NCBI GenBank assembly: GCA_023846275.1
Contig: CM043875.1
Coordinates: 40,764,633 to 40,828,632, forward strand
Source: Vanilla planifolia
Taxonomy: Eukaryota; Streptophyta; Magnoliopsida; Asparagales; Orchidaceae
Direction: 5' to 3'
DNA: 64,000 nucleotides
Part shown: piece after piece, positions 13,001 to 23,985 of the stretch
Numbering within the stretch: position 1 is the stretch's first letter
Layout of the letters: each line of letters begins with the position of its first letter
Notes under the pieces: model-generated
Told to the model about the DNA's origin: nothing
The model's input: only the letters and a program-made list of their open reading frames with translations
The model's database searches: none
Position numbers and translations under genes: made by a program

Positions 13001-13047
13001 GTTGAAGAATGGGTAGAAGCAACTTCTGTAGTTACACTTTGATCAAT

Positions 13048-13059
13048 CTTTGATACCAA
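13048..13059 (-). other. Second primer-binding-site-like motif
   Basis: The minus strand reads TTGGTATCAAAG, close to the initiator-Met-tRNA complementary site of plant LTR retrotransposons. It suggests another minus-strand element remnant whose LTR lies to the right (about 13.06-14.2 kb). No gag follows it convincingly on the left, so only a fragment is left. Confidence 0.4.
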
Positions 13060-14370
13060 ATTTTGATAGAGTATAAGGCATGTGTGATTCTTGTAGTGGA
13101 ATTGAGGTGGAAGATGACAACGACAGGAATGAAGGTGATGGTGGATATAGATTTGAATCGCAATTCAGATATTTTTATATTGTAACTCAAATGAATATAG
13201 ATCGTAACCTAGAGATTTGCACACACATATAATAAAAGAAACCATAGCTTCAAAATGCAATACCAAGCCAATTAATATTCATTTCATTCAATAACATAGT
13301 TTTAAATAGATTACATGATAAAATATAGATCAAAAGCAAAATAATGAAAATATCTTTCTTATTGAAAACATACAAAAATAATAAAATATATAAAAAAGAT
13401 AAAAATATTATGAAAGTCTTATAAATATATTACATTTTACAACTTATAATAAATGAATATACAATAACCTCAATAAAAGACGAATAGGATTTATTGGATC
13501 AACTCAATTATCATCATCATACAGCCTGTCCTACATCTGTTTACTCTACCAAGAGAAACTATATTTTATAGAGTTATATTTTAAATGAATATTCATCATG
13601 CTCAACATTAATTTGCATAGGTCTTTCTTAGAAATCAAAAATTCATGTGGGGAATGATCCTTCAAGTACATTTGAAAACTCCTTTGTAGACTCACTGGTT
13701 ACAAAATCTATTGTATTTGTTACCTAGTATTTGAAAACTATCTCCTATATGAATTGGTAAAAATCTTGTGGTGAAAGCACTTTTTGATTCAAAATCTATT
13801 CAAATTTTAATCTAAAATTCTTTGAAAATCTTTTCCAAAATAATTGTGAAATAAGCTAATTGATTGGTTTGTTTTGAGCATTAAATATCAGCCAAGGCAG
13901 TTAAGCTCAAACACATCGGCTTTGGTCGAGATATGCACATGCCATGCAAGTGGCTGGTCTAGCACTATAAGAAGTTGGAAGCCTTTGGTTGCCATAGACA
14001 GTAGCTACCTACAACCCACTAGCATACCTCTACTCAACCTAAATCTGTGCTTCGCCTATGAGCCCTAGCTATTGCTCCCCTTCCTCATATCTACTATAAG
14101 ACATGCAAAAGCTCTCTTATTTCATAGTGTCTAGAATAAATTCATCTTTAAACATCCATATTGTTCTAGTTCAAATGGCTGCCTAACGCATCTATCATCC
14201 AATACAATCTCCTTATCATTAAAATTGACTAAAGATAACTAGTTTTGAAAAAAACAATTTCTCCCTCTATTACAATCCCATGACTTCCTTGGGTTGGTCG
14301 ATGACATTAAAATTTGTCCACCTAAAGTCAATCCCTCATGCACCACTTATATTAAATGGGTTCAATTAGT
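13060..14370. other. AT-rich stretch, no gene recognised
   Basis: No coding signature was seen; the short open frame at 13,874-14,068 resembles nothing I know. The stretch may be LTR sequence belonging to the primer-binding-site-like motif at its left end, or flanking DNA of the copia fossil to the right. Confidence 0.35.
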
Positions 14371-14877
14371 TCTCATTAGGATCATGTCAACTTTCATTGA
14401 GTTTATTCTTTCACTAGCTGTAAATCTTAATACCTCTCATGAGGTTTGGAAAGCTCTTGCTTAGACTTTTGCTTTGCATTCTCAAGTACAATTACCTTAA
14501 TTGAAAGTCCAACTACAAATGATGAAATAGGGAGATTACTTTATTGAAGATTATATGTAGCAAATTAAAACCATTGTCAGTACTGCAATTGGACAATGTT
14601 TGATTTAGATATTTTAATGCATGTTTTTGCAGATCTTAATTTCACTTTTAATAACGTGTAAAAACTACTATAACCAAAATTGATGATTTCACCCTTGAAG
14701 AGGTGCCATAGACTTTTATCCTCTCACAAACATTTGCAACAACTCAAATCTACATAAATGATAGAAACAACATTTTCTTGTATCAACACTGCTGGACAAG
14801 ATTCATTATTCTCTGACAGTGGGGGATGTGGTAGAAATGGAGGATGTTATTTAGGACATGGTCGTAGTCAAGGTCAT

Positions 14878-14919
14878 TGTCAAATATGTCTCATTCTTGG
14901 ACATTATGCTCATGCATGC
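14878..14919 (+). other. Copia gag CCHC zinc knuckle
   Basis: The translation CQICLILGHYAHAC fits the C-x2-C-x4-H-x4-C nucleocapsid zinc knuckle used by gag proteins to bind RNA. It lies in the longest surviving gag frame (14,758-15,087). Confidence 0.85.
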
Positions 14920-17649
14920 TACAAACACTTGATCAATACTTTATTGGAGATCCAACATACTGGATCATACCACTCACCATCTCCAACATCTCTTGTACCT
15001 TCGTTTTCACCTCTAATGCAAGTGACTTCCACAATGTTCCACAATATCCCTCAAAAGCCGCTTCTGACTATACATGGTGTACCATGATTTCGAGCCCTCT
15101 CACCATTCTATATTGGACTTCAACCTATTCAACAATCCAACATCCTATTCTAGCTTTAAAATGTTCACATTGGCAATAGTGGAAGTTTGTATATCACTCA
15201 TCTTGGAAATACATACTCGTCTCCTCCTCATCCTCTCTATATAAATAAAATCTTCTATGTCCATTCTATTATTAAAAAATCTTCTCTATGTTCATTAGTT
15301 TACTCATGACAAGAATATTTTCTTTGAATTTCATCAATATGATTATTTTGTGAAGCATTGAGTCACCAAGCAAGTTCTACTACATAGGGACATTAAGCAT
15401 GCTTTATCACCTTTCTTCTTTATGTATTGCTTTCATTGGGGAACACAAAAGTCCATCATCTTGGCATGCTTGGTTGGTTCATCTTTCTGTTCGTCTTTTC
15501 TAGCAAATAATTTGCAAATATGTCCTCACAACACCATCCCTCTATGCCAATATGCTTGTCCTTTATGAAGGTCATAAGTCATAAACTACCTTTTATCACA
15601 ACCTCATAAGGTCTTCTCTTTTCCTTTGTAGCTAACATTTCTAATGTATAAGGTCATGTTCCTATTATATCTAACGTTAGTTTCTCATATTATGTCATAT
15701 TTTTGAATAATTTCAATAAGTTTATCTCACTTTTTTGCATGAAACACAAATCAAATCCCCTTTACATTTTTTATTCTCTTTCCATGACATGTTGAATGCT
15801 ACTTTAAATACCAAATACATTCCTTCTGTTCATATTAAAGTGGCGAATAAGAAACCCTTCACAACCACCTTGATTATTTAAGTATTGTCCACCATATTTC
15901 TTTCCCTCATAGTCTAGAACAAAATCAGTTTGCAAAAAAGAAACATCATCATATTGTTGAAACCACATTGGCTCTTTTACATGATGCATTATTTCTCAAA
16001 AATATCGAGATGTCTTCACAACAGTTTTTCTCATCAACCACTCACCAACACTCCACCTCAATCCCCTACAAAAATTCTAAGGTCACCAACTAGATTATAT
16101 TTACTTGTGAGCATTTGGTTGCGTATGCTATCCTTAGCTTCATCCCTACTCTAAAAGCAAACTTGAATCCTATTCTTAACTCTTTTTTTTTTGTTATAGT
16201 ATATGAGCCAAGATTATCATTGCCTACACGCACCAATCAATCAAATTTATATTTCTTATTGTAATCTTTGATGAAAATTACTTCCCTTAAGATAAGCCAT
16301 CTCCAACATGTCCTATATTTGACACTCCTCATTCTGGTGCAAGCATTCTTGGCTCGTTTGTTAGACCACCTCTAGTTCATCTACATACTGACAGTCTATT
16401 GTAGCAAGTTTCGTCAAATCTCGCACTAAATGGGTCAAATTCTTCTATAACAGTTCTCACTATAGATGACATAAATTAGATAAATGTTGCTCCCCCATCA
16501 TCGTCCTTACCCATCTTTCATACCCCTACAATACCACTGGACTCATCTATACCTGTAGCATCCACACCTCAAATCTTTCACTCAACTAATGTTTATCAAT
16601 ATACAAACCCAATACTCGACCATACCTCCACCCATAGCAAACTTCCCTTTCCAACTACTTTGCTTACCTTAGCAACCACATCTAAACCTACTTGTTTCAC
16701 TCCAGCATTTAAGGATCCTGTATGGCATGCTGCAATGGCTATTGAATTTGATGCTCTACTTGGAAATAGTGCATGAAATCTTGTTCCTCAAACCCCTTCC
16801 ATTAATGTAGTTAGCTTTAAGTCTACAAACTCAAATATTGGGTAGATTACATCATTGAAAGATACAAAGCTCAACCTGTTGCAAAAGCTTATCATCAACA
16901 AGTTGAAATTGCTTACATTGAAACCTTTAGTCTCATAATCAAGATAACCATTGTTCAATTGCTTGTCTCCATGGTTATCACTTTTAGCAAATTTGTCAAC
17001 TTGATGTCTCAAATAGTTTTTTTTCTATGGATCTCTTCATGAAACAATATATATGGAGCAACCTTCAGGCTTTTTTCACCCATCATTTCCCTCACATGTC
17101 TATCACTTACAAAAATCCCTATATGGTTTTAAGCGTGCTCCTCTTTCCTAATTTATTTGTCTCAGAGGCTTGTTTTAAACTTAGGGGTTTTAAAGCTCCA
17201 AAAAGGATACATCTTTATTCTATCAATGCACATCTTCCTCCCAAGTCTACATTTTCATTTTTGTGGATGATATACTTATAACAAGCAATGATCATGATTT
17301 TATCATTGCCATTATTCAATCTTTGTAATGCAAATTCTCTATTAAAGATCTCAAGCATGTACACTAATTTTTGGGAATTGAACTTCAACCACATTCGATA
17401 GGTTATCTCTTATCTCAGCACAAATATATTCTTAGGCTTCTCTAATATGTCAAGGTGGACAGTGCACGTTCTATATCAACTTCTGTTTTATCGACCTCTA
17501 CAAATACTTCATCTATTGTGCATAATTCAACTCTATATCGTAGTATAGTTGACACCCTATAATATGTCATTATCACCAAACTAGACATCTTCTTTGATGC
17601 CAACCATGCATGCCAATATCTACATAATCTAATCAAAGAAGATTGTGTT

Positions 17650-19490
17650 ATATCTTTTGATGTAATGATTACAAAACCAAGCTAAATAGATTGTTAATAT
17701 CTTATTGAGTTTAGTATTGTTTCAGTTTAATCTTAAGATGTTATTATAGTAATTTGGATTTGCTAGAGCAAAGAATATAACATTTGAAGTAGATGGAGAT
17801 TGAAGACTCAACTTGTTGATTTTTAAGCCAAGGATCAAGCTTTTTGTAGAATGGCTAATCTATAAAGAACGACATTTTTAAACATCTATATAGTTAGTAT
17901 GTTAAATTTTTTTTCTTTATAATTGTGACATATATTATCATGATCATGACTCGTACATATTTGAGATTATTTTTTGATGATATATTAGGTTATATTTGGT
18001 CTTAAAAATTAAGTCTTTTTAATTTTTAAAATCTTATAAAAAGTGTTTTAACATAAATAAAAAATAAAAAAATGTTGGCCTAAGCACCCACTTTTCAATC
18101 AAGCCCAAAGGCTCAGGCCAAGTGGCCCACAGTGCTAAGCATTGGGCCTTGGGGAGCTGCAGGTCTGGAGACTAGTTAAAACCGAGTCGAGTCAGGCCCA
18201 ATCTCGATCAAGATACAAATCATGCAGTGGCTTGGGTTAAATCAGATCAAAGCATCACTCTTGAACAGGATTAGACGTATTGAGTCAAGTAGCGAAATCG
18301 TGTCAAGTCTAACCCATATATATTATATATTGCATGCAAGTGCCTTAGGTAATGACTTCCCAAGAGCACTATGGGCAGCCAATTCCATTAGATTGACTTA
18401 TTCACGCAGAGGAAATAATATAAATGCAAACTACATGTGAATCTTTGCAATGTAGGACTAAAAAACTGCACGTTTACTTCCAAAATGGAGTGAATCAGTG
18501 TCATTCGTTCGTGCTCTTTCGCGGTCAAATGGTTGCGATTGCGTCTCCTTTTTGAACAGTAAACTTCTTCTAGCCGTCCATCTGAAAAGCGTGATCGAAT
18601 GGCTGAGATTTCCTCCACATTTGTGAACAATGCATTAGATCTAGCTGTCCATCCAAAAAGCTTAATTGAACAACTGAGAGCTTCTTTGCCTTCGTGAACA
18701 GTGATTTTGTGCATTATCACTGTCCATCCAGCATTCTGAGTGATGCCCTAATCTGACAGTTCCTATTCCATTCACCTAGATCAGACGATAATTGCTTTTT
18801 ATCTTTCTCTGTTAATTGCTTACAATGGCTACTTTTCGGAAAGTCCTTCTCTAGCCATTGGGAGTGTTATTTTGGCATATTTTTTCTTGGATTATAAATA
18901 GAGATTATTTACCAACTTTTGGATTTGATAAATCAACTTGAAAATTTAAAAAATGCATAAGAGAATTCCAAAGCCAAGAGCATCAATTTCAGCATGCTTG
19001 TGAGAGTTATGGGTTATTTGATTCTTTTTTCTACATCTCTCTTCTTCAATCATTTTGCATTATTTGGGTAACATTTACATCAATAGCTTTCTTGTGTCAC
19101 TCTTACTAAAAGATTCAAAGGTGTAGGAATTTTATATGTACCAACTTAAAAAACTTTCAATTTTTTCTTACAAGAAATTTTTTAGATTTTGATGTTTTAT
19201 TGGAACACCAATTTATCCTTGGTTTAACGCTACCATATTTGATAAAAGAGAATGGTTAGTGGAAGCTTGATCAGTGATCGGGGATAGATATAGGCACGGT
19301 GTTTTTGCCAAATTACTTAAAAAATCTTATTGACCTTCTTTATATTGTTATGCAATTTTTTCTTTTCATTTCATTGAATAATTTTTCTAAAAATAATATT
19401 TTATTACTAAACATAAAATTTTTCTTTAATTAAAAAGTTTTTTTGAAATAAAAAAATTGTTAGAAAATACAATTCACCCCTCCCCTCTGG
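17650..19490 (+). mobile_element. LTR-like insertion inside the copia fossil
   Basis: This block separates reverse transcriptase from RNase H of the copia element and has no coding signature. Its left part (TTGATGTAATGATTACAAAA) and right end (CAATTCACCCCTCCCCTCT) resemble the ends of long LTRs of plant SIRE/Maximus-type copia elements. A TATA-like ATTATAAATAGAG lies at about 18,891-18,903. It may be a solo LTR of about 1.8 kb nested in the older element. The exact borders and target-site duplication were not identified. Confidence 0.4.
18488..18740. repeat. Three imperfect tandem units of about 85-90 bp
   Basis: The phrase (T)GAACA(G/A)T...GTCCATC(C/T)...GA(A/T)(T/C)GAA(T/C) recurs three times. 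The units contain CGTCCATC at 18,576, CTGTCCATCC at about 18,646 and CTGTCCATCC at about 18,720, with GTGAACA(G)T stretches between them. They lie within the LTR-like insertion and are diverged from each other. Confidence 0.55.
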
Positions 19491-19950
19491 TACATTGAAC
19501 TTCACATGGTTCACATTAGATTGGACTTTTGTCAAACACATTCTTTGCTATCTAAAAGGAATAATCCTTTGTGATCTTTCTTTCAACATTAGTCCTCCCA
19601 TCCTACGTGCCCTTAGTGGTGCAATTGTTTCTGTTCTGCTATTGGTTGTCGCTTCATAGGGCAATTCACTATATTTTTACTTATGTTTTGTGTAAAGAAG
19701 CTCATCTTGTGCCCCTCCCCTCTTATATGTTGAACTTCACATGATTCACATTAGATTGGACCTTTGTCAAACACATTCTTTGCTATCTAAAAGGAATAAT
19801 CCTTTATGGTCTTTCTTTCACCATTAGTCCTCCCACCCGACATGCCCTTAGTGATGCAATTGTTTCTATTCTACTATTGGTTATCACTTCATAGGGTGAT
19901 TCACTATGTTTTTACTTATGTTTTGTGTAAAGAAGCTCATCTTGTGCCCC
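19479..19950 (+). repeat. Tandem duplication, period 235 bp, of the copia RNase H segment
   Basis: Two adjacent copies run 19,479-19,713 and 19,714-about 19,948. Both carry TTGAACTTCACATG, CAAACACATTCTTTGC, AAAAGGAATAATCCTTT and AAGAAGCTCATCTTGTG. Each unit ends in CCCCTCCCCTCT, which therefore appears three times (about 19,477, 19,712, 19,947). The copies differ at scattered bases, so the duplication predates much of the decay. Confidence 0.85.
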
Positions 19951-20199
19951 TCCCCTCTTAGAGCTGCATGCTTAGTAGTTGAAGTTATGTTTTATGCTAG
20001 AATGAAGCATATTGAAATAGATTTTTACTTTATTTACAAACGAGTTGCCACCAACTTACTTTGGATATTTTTCTTATCAACAAAGGATCAGTTTGCTAAC
20101 GTATTTACCAAGTCACTTTCAACACAAAGATTTGAACAATTATGTACCAATTTTAGTTTGGTTTTACACATGCTTAGATTATGAGAAGATAATAATGCG

Positions 20200-20667
20200 A
20201 TAACAAAATCTACCACTTTATTAAATCTCTTGCCATCAATATAGCACCATATGTATTTATGAAAATTGAATAATTTGTTATATGTAAAATTGGCATATAA
20301 ATCTTCGTATCCTCTTTATAAATAAGGTACAATGATATTTGTAAATGAAAGGTAAAAAATATAAATTTTTTTATTTTTCTCAATATTATTCTATCTCTTT
20401 TGACAACAAGTTTGTTGGAGAGATATTTAAAATTTGTTTGGAAAAATAATAGTGAGTGAGAATAAAGTTATGATAAATTACTCTAAGAAAAAAAATATAA
20501 AAATTATGGGCTTATAGAAAGGTGATATAACATTGTGAAAAGTTATAGAGAGAGTTGGCAAATATGTAGGAATGTGGATCCAGTATTTTTTTATTATTAC
20601 TTTTTTAATAACCTTTTGTTTTTTCAAAATTCTTCTCTTCTTCTTCTTATTTCTTTTAGAGATTTTC
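20200..20667. other. AT-rich spacer, no feature recognised
   Basis: This lies between the end of the copia polyprotein and the next tandem duplication. It should contain the copia 3' untranslated region and LTR, but no LTR boundary was recognised. Confidence 0.35.
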
Positions 20668-21209
20668 TTTTTAAGTCCACTCAAATCATGAAAAAGATTT
20701 TGGCGAAGGCATGAAACAATATCAAATGAAAGAAAAAGCAAAAAAGTGGAAGAAAAACTAAGTTAAATAAATGGGATAAAAACAAATTGCTCTTTGTTAA
20801 GAAACAAAAATAATTGCTTTGATTCCATGTTAATGCCATGCAAACTTAAGAGATTTTATGATGGGAGGTTGCAAATAGCCATTCTTCGAAAATACATGCG
20901 AAAATCAATGTATGGAGTATAAGTTTAGAAGGAGAAGCTTTTTAAGCCCACTCAAATAATGAAAAAGGTTTTGGTGAAGGCATGGAACAATATCAAGTAA
21001 AAGAAAAAGCATAAAAAAGGAAGGAGAAACAAAGGTAAATAAATGGGATAAAAACAAATTGATCTTTGTTAAGGAACAAAAATAATTGCTTTAATTCCAT
21101 GTTGATGCTATGCAAACTTAAGAGACTTTATGGTTGGAGATTGCAATGAGCCATTCTTTGAAAATGCTGCGAAAATCAATGATGAAGTATGAGTTTAGAA
21201 TGAGAAGTT
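20668..21209. repeat. Tandem duplication, period 271 bp
   Basis: Copy 1 is 20,668-20,938 and copy 2 is 20,939-21,209. Both contain TTAAG(T/C)CCACTCAAAT, AAGGCATG(A/G)AACAATATCAA, AAATGGGATAAAAACAAATT and CATGCAAACTTAAGAGA-like stretches in the same order. Scattered substitutions separate them. The block abuts a (TA)n run and the gypsy fossil to the right. Confidence 0.85.
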
Positions 21210-21235
21210 TATATATATATATATATATATATATA
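21210..21235. repeat. (TA)13 microsatellite
   Basis: A pure TA run at the junction between the 271-bp duplication and the gypsy fossil. Confidence 0.9.
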
Positions 21236-21239
21236 CATT

Positions 21240-23270
21240 TATATCTCAAGAATTAGATCTTTCTAAGATTTTGTAATGTTGAGCAACTTTCAACATATCA
21301 CAAGAAGATTAAGGTCATCAAGGAGTGGTCTAATCTGTTGACAATGCATGATATCCATAATTTTGTTGGACATGTGATATTCTACTATAAATTTATCATA
21401 AGTTTCAATACTATCTTGTCTTCCATTATAAAATATCTAAAAGAAATAAACTTCAAAGAAGCTAGTATAGATATTAGAGAACTTAAGGGCATCAAAGCAA
21501 TGATGATTGAAGCATTTATTGTTAAGCTTACTTGATTTTAGCAAGAATTTTGAGATAGCTTTTGATGTCTTAAATGTTTGAATTAGAGCACTAAAGCTAG
21601 AGGGCTATCTTATTGCATTCATCAATAAGAAGTTGAATAGGGCTTGACCAAGTTGTTTAACCTATGATCACAAGTTCTATGCAATGATATGTGTTTAAGC
21701 CATTGATTTTATTAATTGTTAACCGTGAGTTCATTATCTATTATGTCAATCATCCAGCTCTATAATAAGGCTAAGTATGAGACGTGCAAAGTAGATGGAT
21801 TATTTTGTAAGAACATATGCTTAGTTTTAAACACTAATCACGTTTTGAAAATAATCCCAAAAGACTTATTTTAATGAGGACCATGTTGTTGCGTGCATTG
21901 GATGTACACCTATTAGGGTTTGGTAAGCTTTTGATGTCTTAAACGTTTGAATTAGAGCACTAAAGCTAGAGGGCTATCTTATTGCATTCATCAATAAGAA
22001 GTTGAATAGGGCTTGACCAAGTTATTTAACCTATAATCACAAGTTCTATGCAATGATATGTGTTTAAGCCATTGATTTTATTAATTGTTAACCGTGAGTT
22101 CATTAACTATTATGTCAATCATCCAGCTCTATAATAAGGCTAAGTATGAGACGTGCAAAGTGGATGGATTATTTTGTAAGAACATATGCTTAGTTTTAAA
22201 CACTAATCACGTTTTGAAAATAATCCCAAAAGACTTATTTTAATGAGGACCATGTTGTTGCATGCATTGGATGTACACCTATTAGGGTTTGGTAAGATTT
22301 TATACCTTGTATGTCCAGATTTTGAAGAGACCAATCTTTACCTCAAGGTGCACCATAATACTTTATTTCTTGAGTATTTATTATAGGATCAATGATTATT
22401 CCATGGTTTTCTTTGAGGGATTTCCTTATAGATGAGCTAAATTCAAGAACATTTGTTAGAAATTTGAGAGGAAAAAGATAATGGAACGATTAAGTATCAA
22501 TTTTACTAGCCCAACATTAGAAAGAGTGGAAAGTTGTGTCATAGTGAAGATTATGTCATATTGTGAAAAGTTTGTCTTATATGCATGATTGTAGATTCTT
22601 GATGGCCTTGTGAATATTTAAGCATAGATTTTTATTCTAGGCTTGTCAAGTATGGCTTTAAGGCAGGATTCTATCTTAGTAGTTGTGGACTAATGTTTCC
22701 AAGATGATCCATCTCACACCATATGCAAAGACATTAGATGTTGCTCATGTTGATTTCTTATTTTCTAAGGAAATTGTTTGACTCTATGTCTTCTTAGGAT
22801 TATTATCACTAATTAGGATGCCCAATTTATATGATATTTTTATAGAGCCTTATAAAAGAGGATGGATAACAGGCTTCTTTTATCAATGATTTGCCACTTC
22901 TATTTTTTGGTAGATTGAGTTGGTCAATTGTAGCTTCAAATTTTTTTTAGAAAACTTCTTGTTGAAAAAATTTTGATTTGGATATAATCTTATGTATTAT
23001 CAAATTCACTTAAAATAGCTCATTTAATCGAGCCACTAATATTAGTCCATTCATTTACAATAGTTGGGGGTACTTCTAAAACCTTGTCATAGGATATAGC
23101 ATTATTTCTTCAAAGTCAGTTTTACCACATCTTTCTTACGACTTAGAGAGGATCTTTGATGCACCAATGTTACTTTTAATAACACATAATATTAGTTCCA
23201 ATGAGATTACGAGGACTTTTGTCCATTGAGTTTTGGGTCATGGTTGGGGATTTTCTAGAGTTGAGGTCTG
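21240..23270 (+). mobile_element. Ty3/gypsy retrotransposon fossil (RT end, RNase H, integrase)
   Basis: Plus-strand translations follow gypsy pol in order. The reverse transcriptase tail (about 21.30-21.5 kb) shows IKVIKEW, NFVGHVIFYYKFI and RELKGIKAMMIEAF. The RNase H domain (about 21.54-21.9 kb) shows ALKLEGYLIAFINKKLN and TYDHKFYAM. An integrase segment (about 22.7-23.25 kb) shows VSKMIHLTPYAKTLD, VAHVDFLFSKEIV and FATSIFW-like motifs, ending in a stretch like DAPMLLLITHNISS. Stops and frameshifts interrupt every domain. Its RNase H part is tandemly duplicated (21,557-22,295). Confidence 0.8.
21557..22295 (+). repeat. Tandem duplication, period 369 bp, inside gypsy RNase H
   Basis: Copy 1 is about 21,557-21,925 and copy 2 about 21,926-22,295. 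The copies are nearly identical by eye; differences include AAATGTTT/AAACGTTT, GTTGTTTAACC/GTTATTTAACC and GTAGATGG/GTGGATGG. The shared stops show the segment was already dead when duplicated. Confidence 0.93.
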
Positions 23271-23309
23271 ATATGCTTTGAACTATATGAGGTTGCGCTC
23301 TATAAAGTC

Positions 23310-23918
23310 TAGTTCTTCACAGCCAAGGAGAGTTGATGTGGCAAGCCATGGTCCACATTGTCGATGACACTGATATTTTCCACAACCTGCATTGGACAGT
23401 TTTTTCGTTTGAACCATGGTCATAGTTATGTTAATCAATTTTTATTTTTCTCTTGTAAGGTACATATGGCATGTGTAGATACTGTTGCATTCATACTTTG
23501 TGGAACAGCTTGGTTCGTAGATTTGATCTTTATGTATGGAACAAATTCTTTGGTATTCAACTTTATTCCATTTAGACAAATTTAATTGTTTTGAGTACCT
23601 TCAAGTCACACGAATGATACACAAGATGTTTGGTGAAAATTGCATCAAAATTTGAATTTTTGGTTTTTGTGCTGACTTTGTGGAAGAGAACAAATAAAGC
23701 TGAAGACTAAGATGGATGACAATGACCATTGGTGGTCTGAGTGCTTACCTGGAAGAATTGAGAAAGAAAATGGCCTTTTTTTGATGATTTTATTTCATGA
23801 TTCAAACATGTGGAATTGAATGATTTTGATGTAGTAATGCCTGAGGCACTCCTGATGATCACCAAACTTCTATGGAGGGCATCGAGCCATCTAAAAGCTA
23901 CCAAAATTTTTGAATATG

Positions 23919-23985
<67 letters not shown>

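Larger units (their letters stand above)
14380..20184 (+). mobile_element. Ty1/copia retrotransposon fossil, interrupted
   Basis: Copia domains appear in the correct order with many stops. The gag region (about 14.4-14.6 kb) has a VWKALA...LHSQVQL...LKVQLQMMK-like stretch, followed by a CCHC zinc knuckle (14,878-14,919). The protease/pre-integrase region (about 15.17-15.5 kb) has ITHLGNT. The integrase region spans about 15.5-16.2 kb. Reverse transcriptase (about 16.8-17.65 kb) has ERYKAQPVAKAYHQQ-like and LYRSIVDTL...HACQYLHN motifs. RNase H (about 19.5-19.95 kb) has VKHILCYLKGI and LSDA. The C-terminal end (19,950-20,184) has ARMKHIEIDFYF, STKDQFANVFTKSLST and RFEQL. Between reverse transcriptase and RNase H lies about 1.8 kb of foreign sequence. 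The element has no intact open frame and is certainly dead. Confidence 0.85.

Noticed and set aside
19906-20184. 92-codon frame as an independent gene
   Set aside because: It reads as the end of a copia polyprotein (KHIEIDFYF, STKDQFANVFTKSL) and is part of the dead element.
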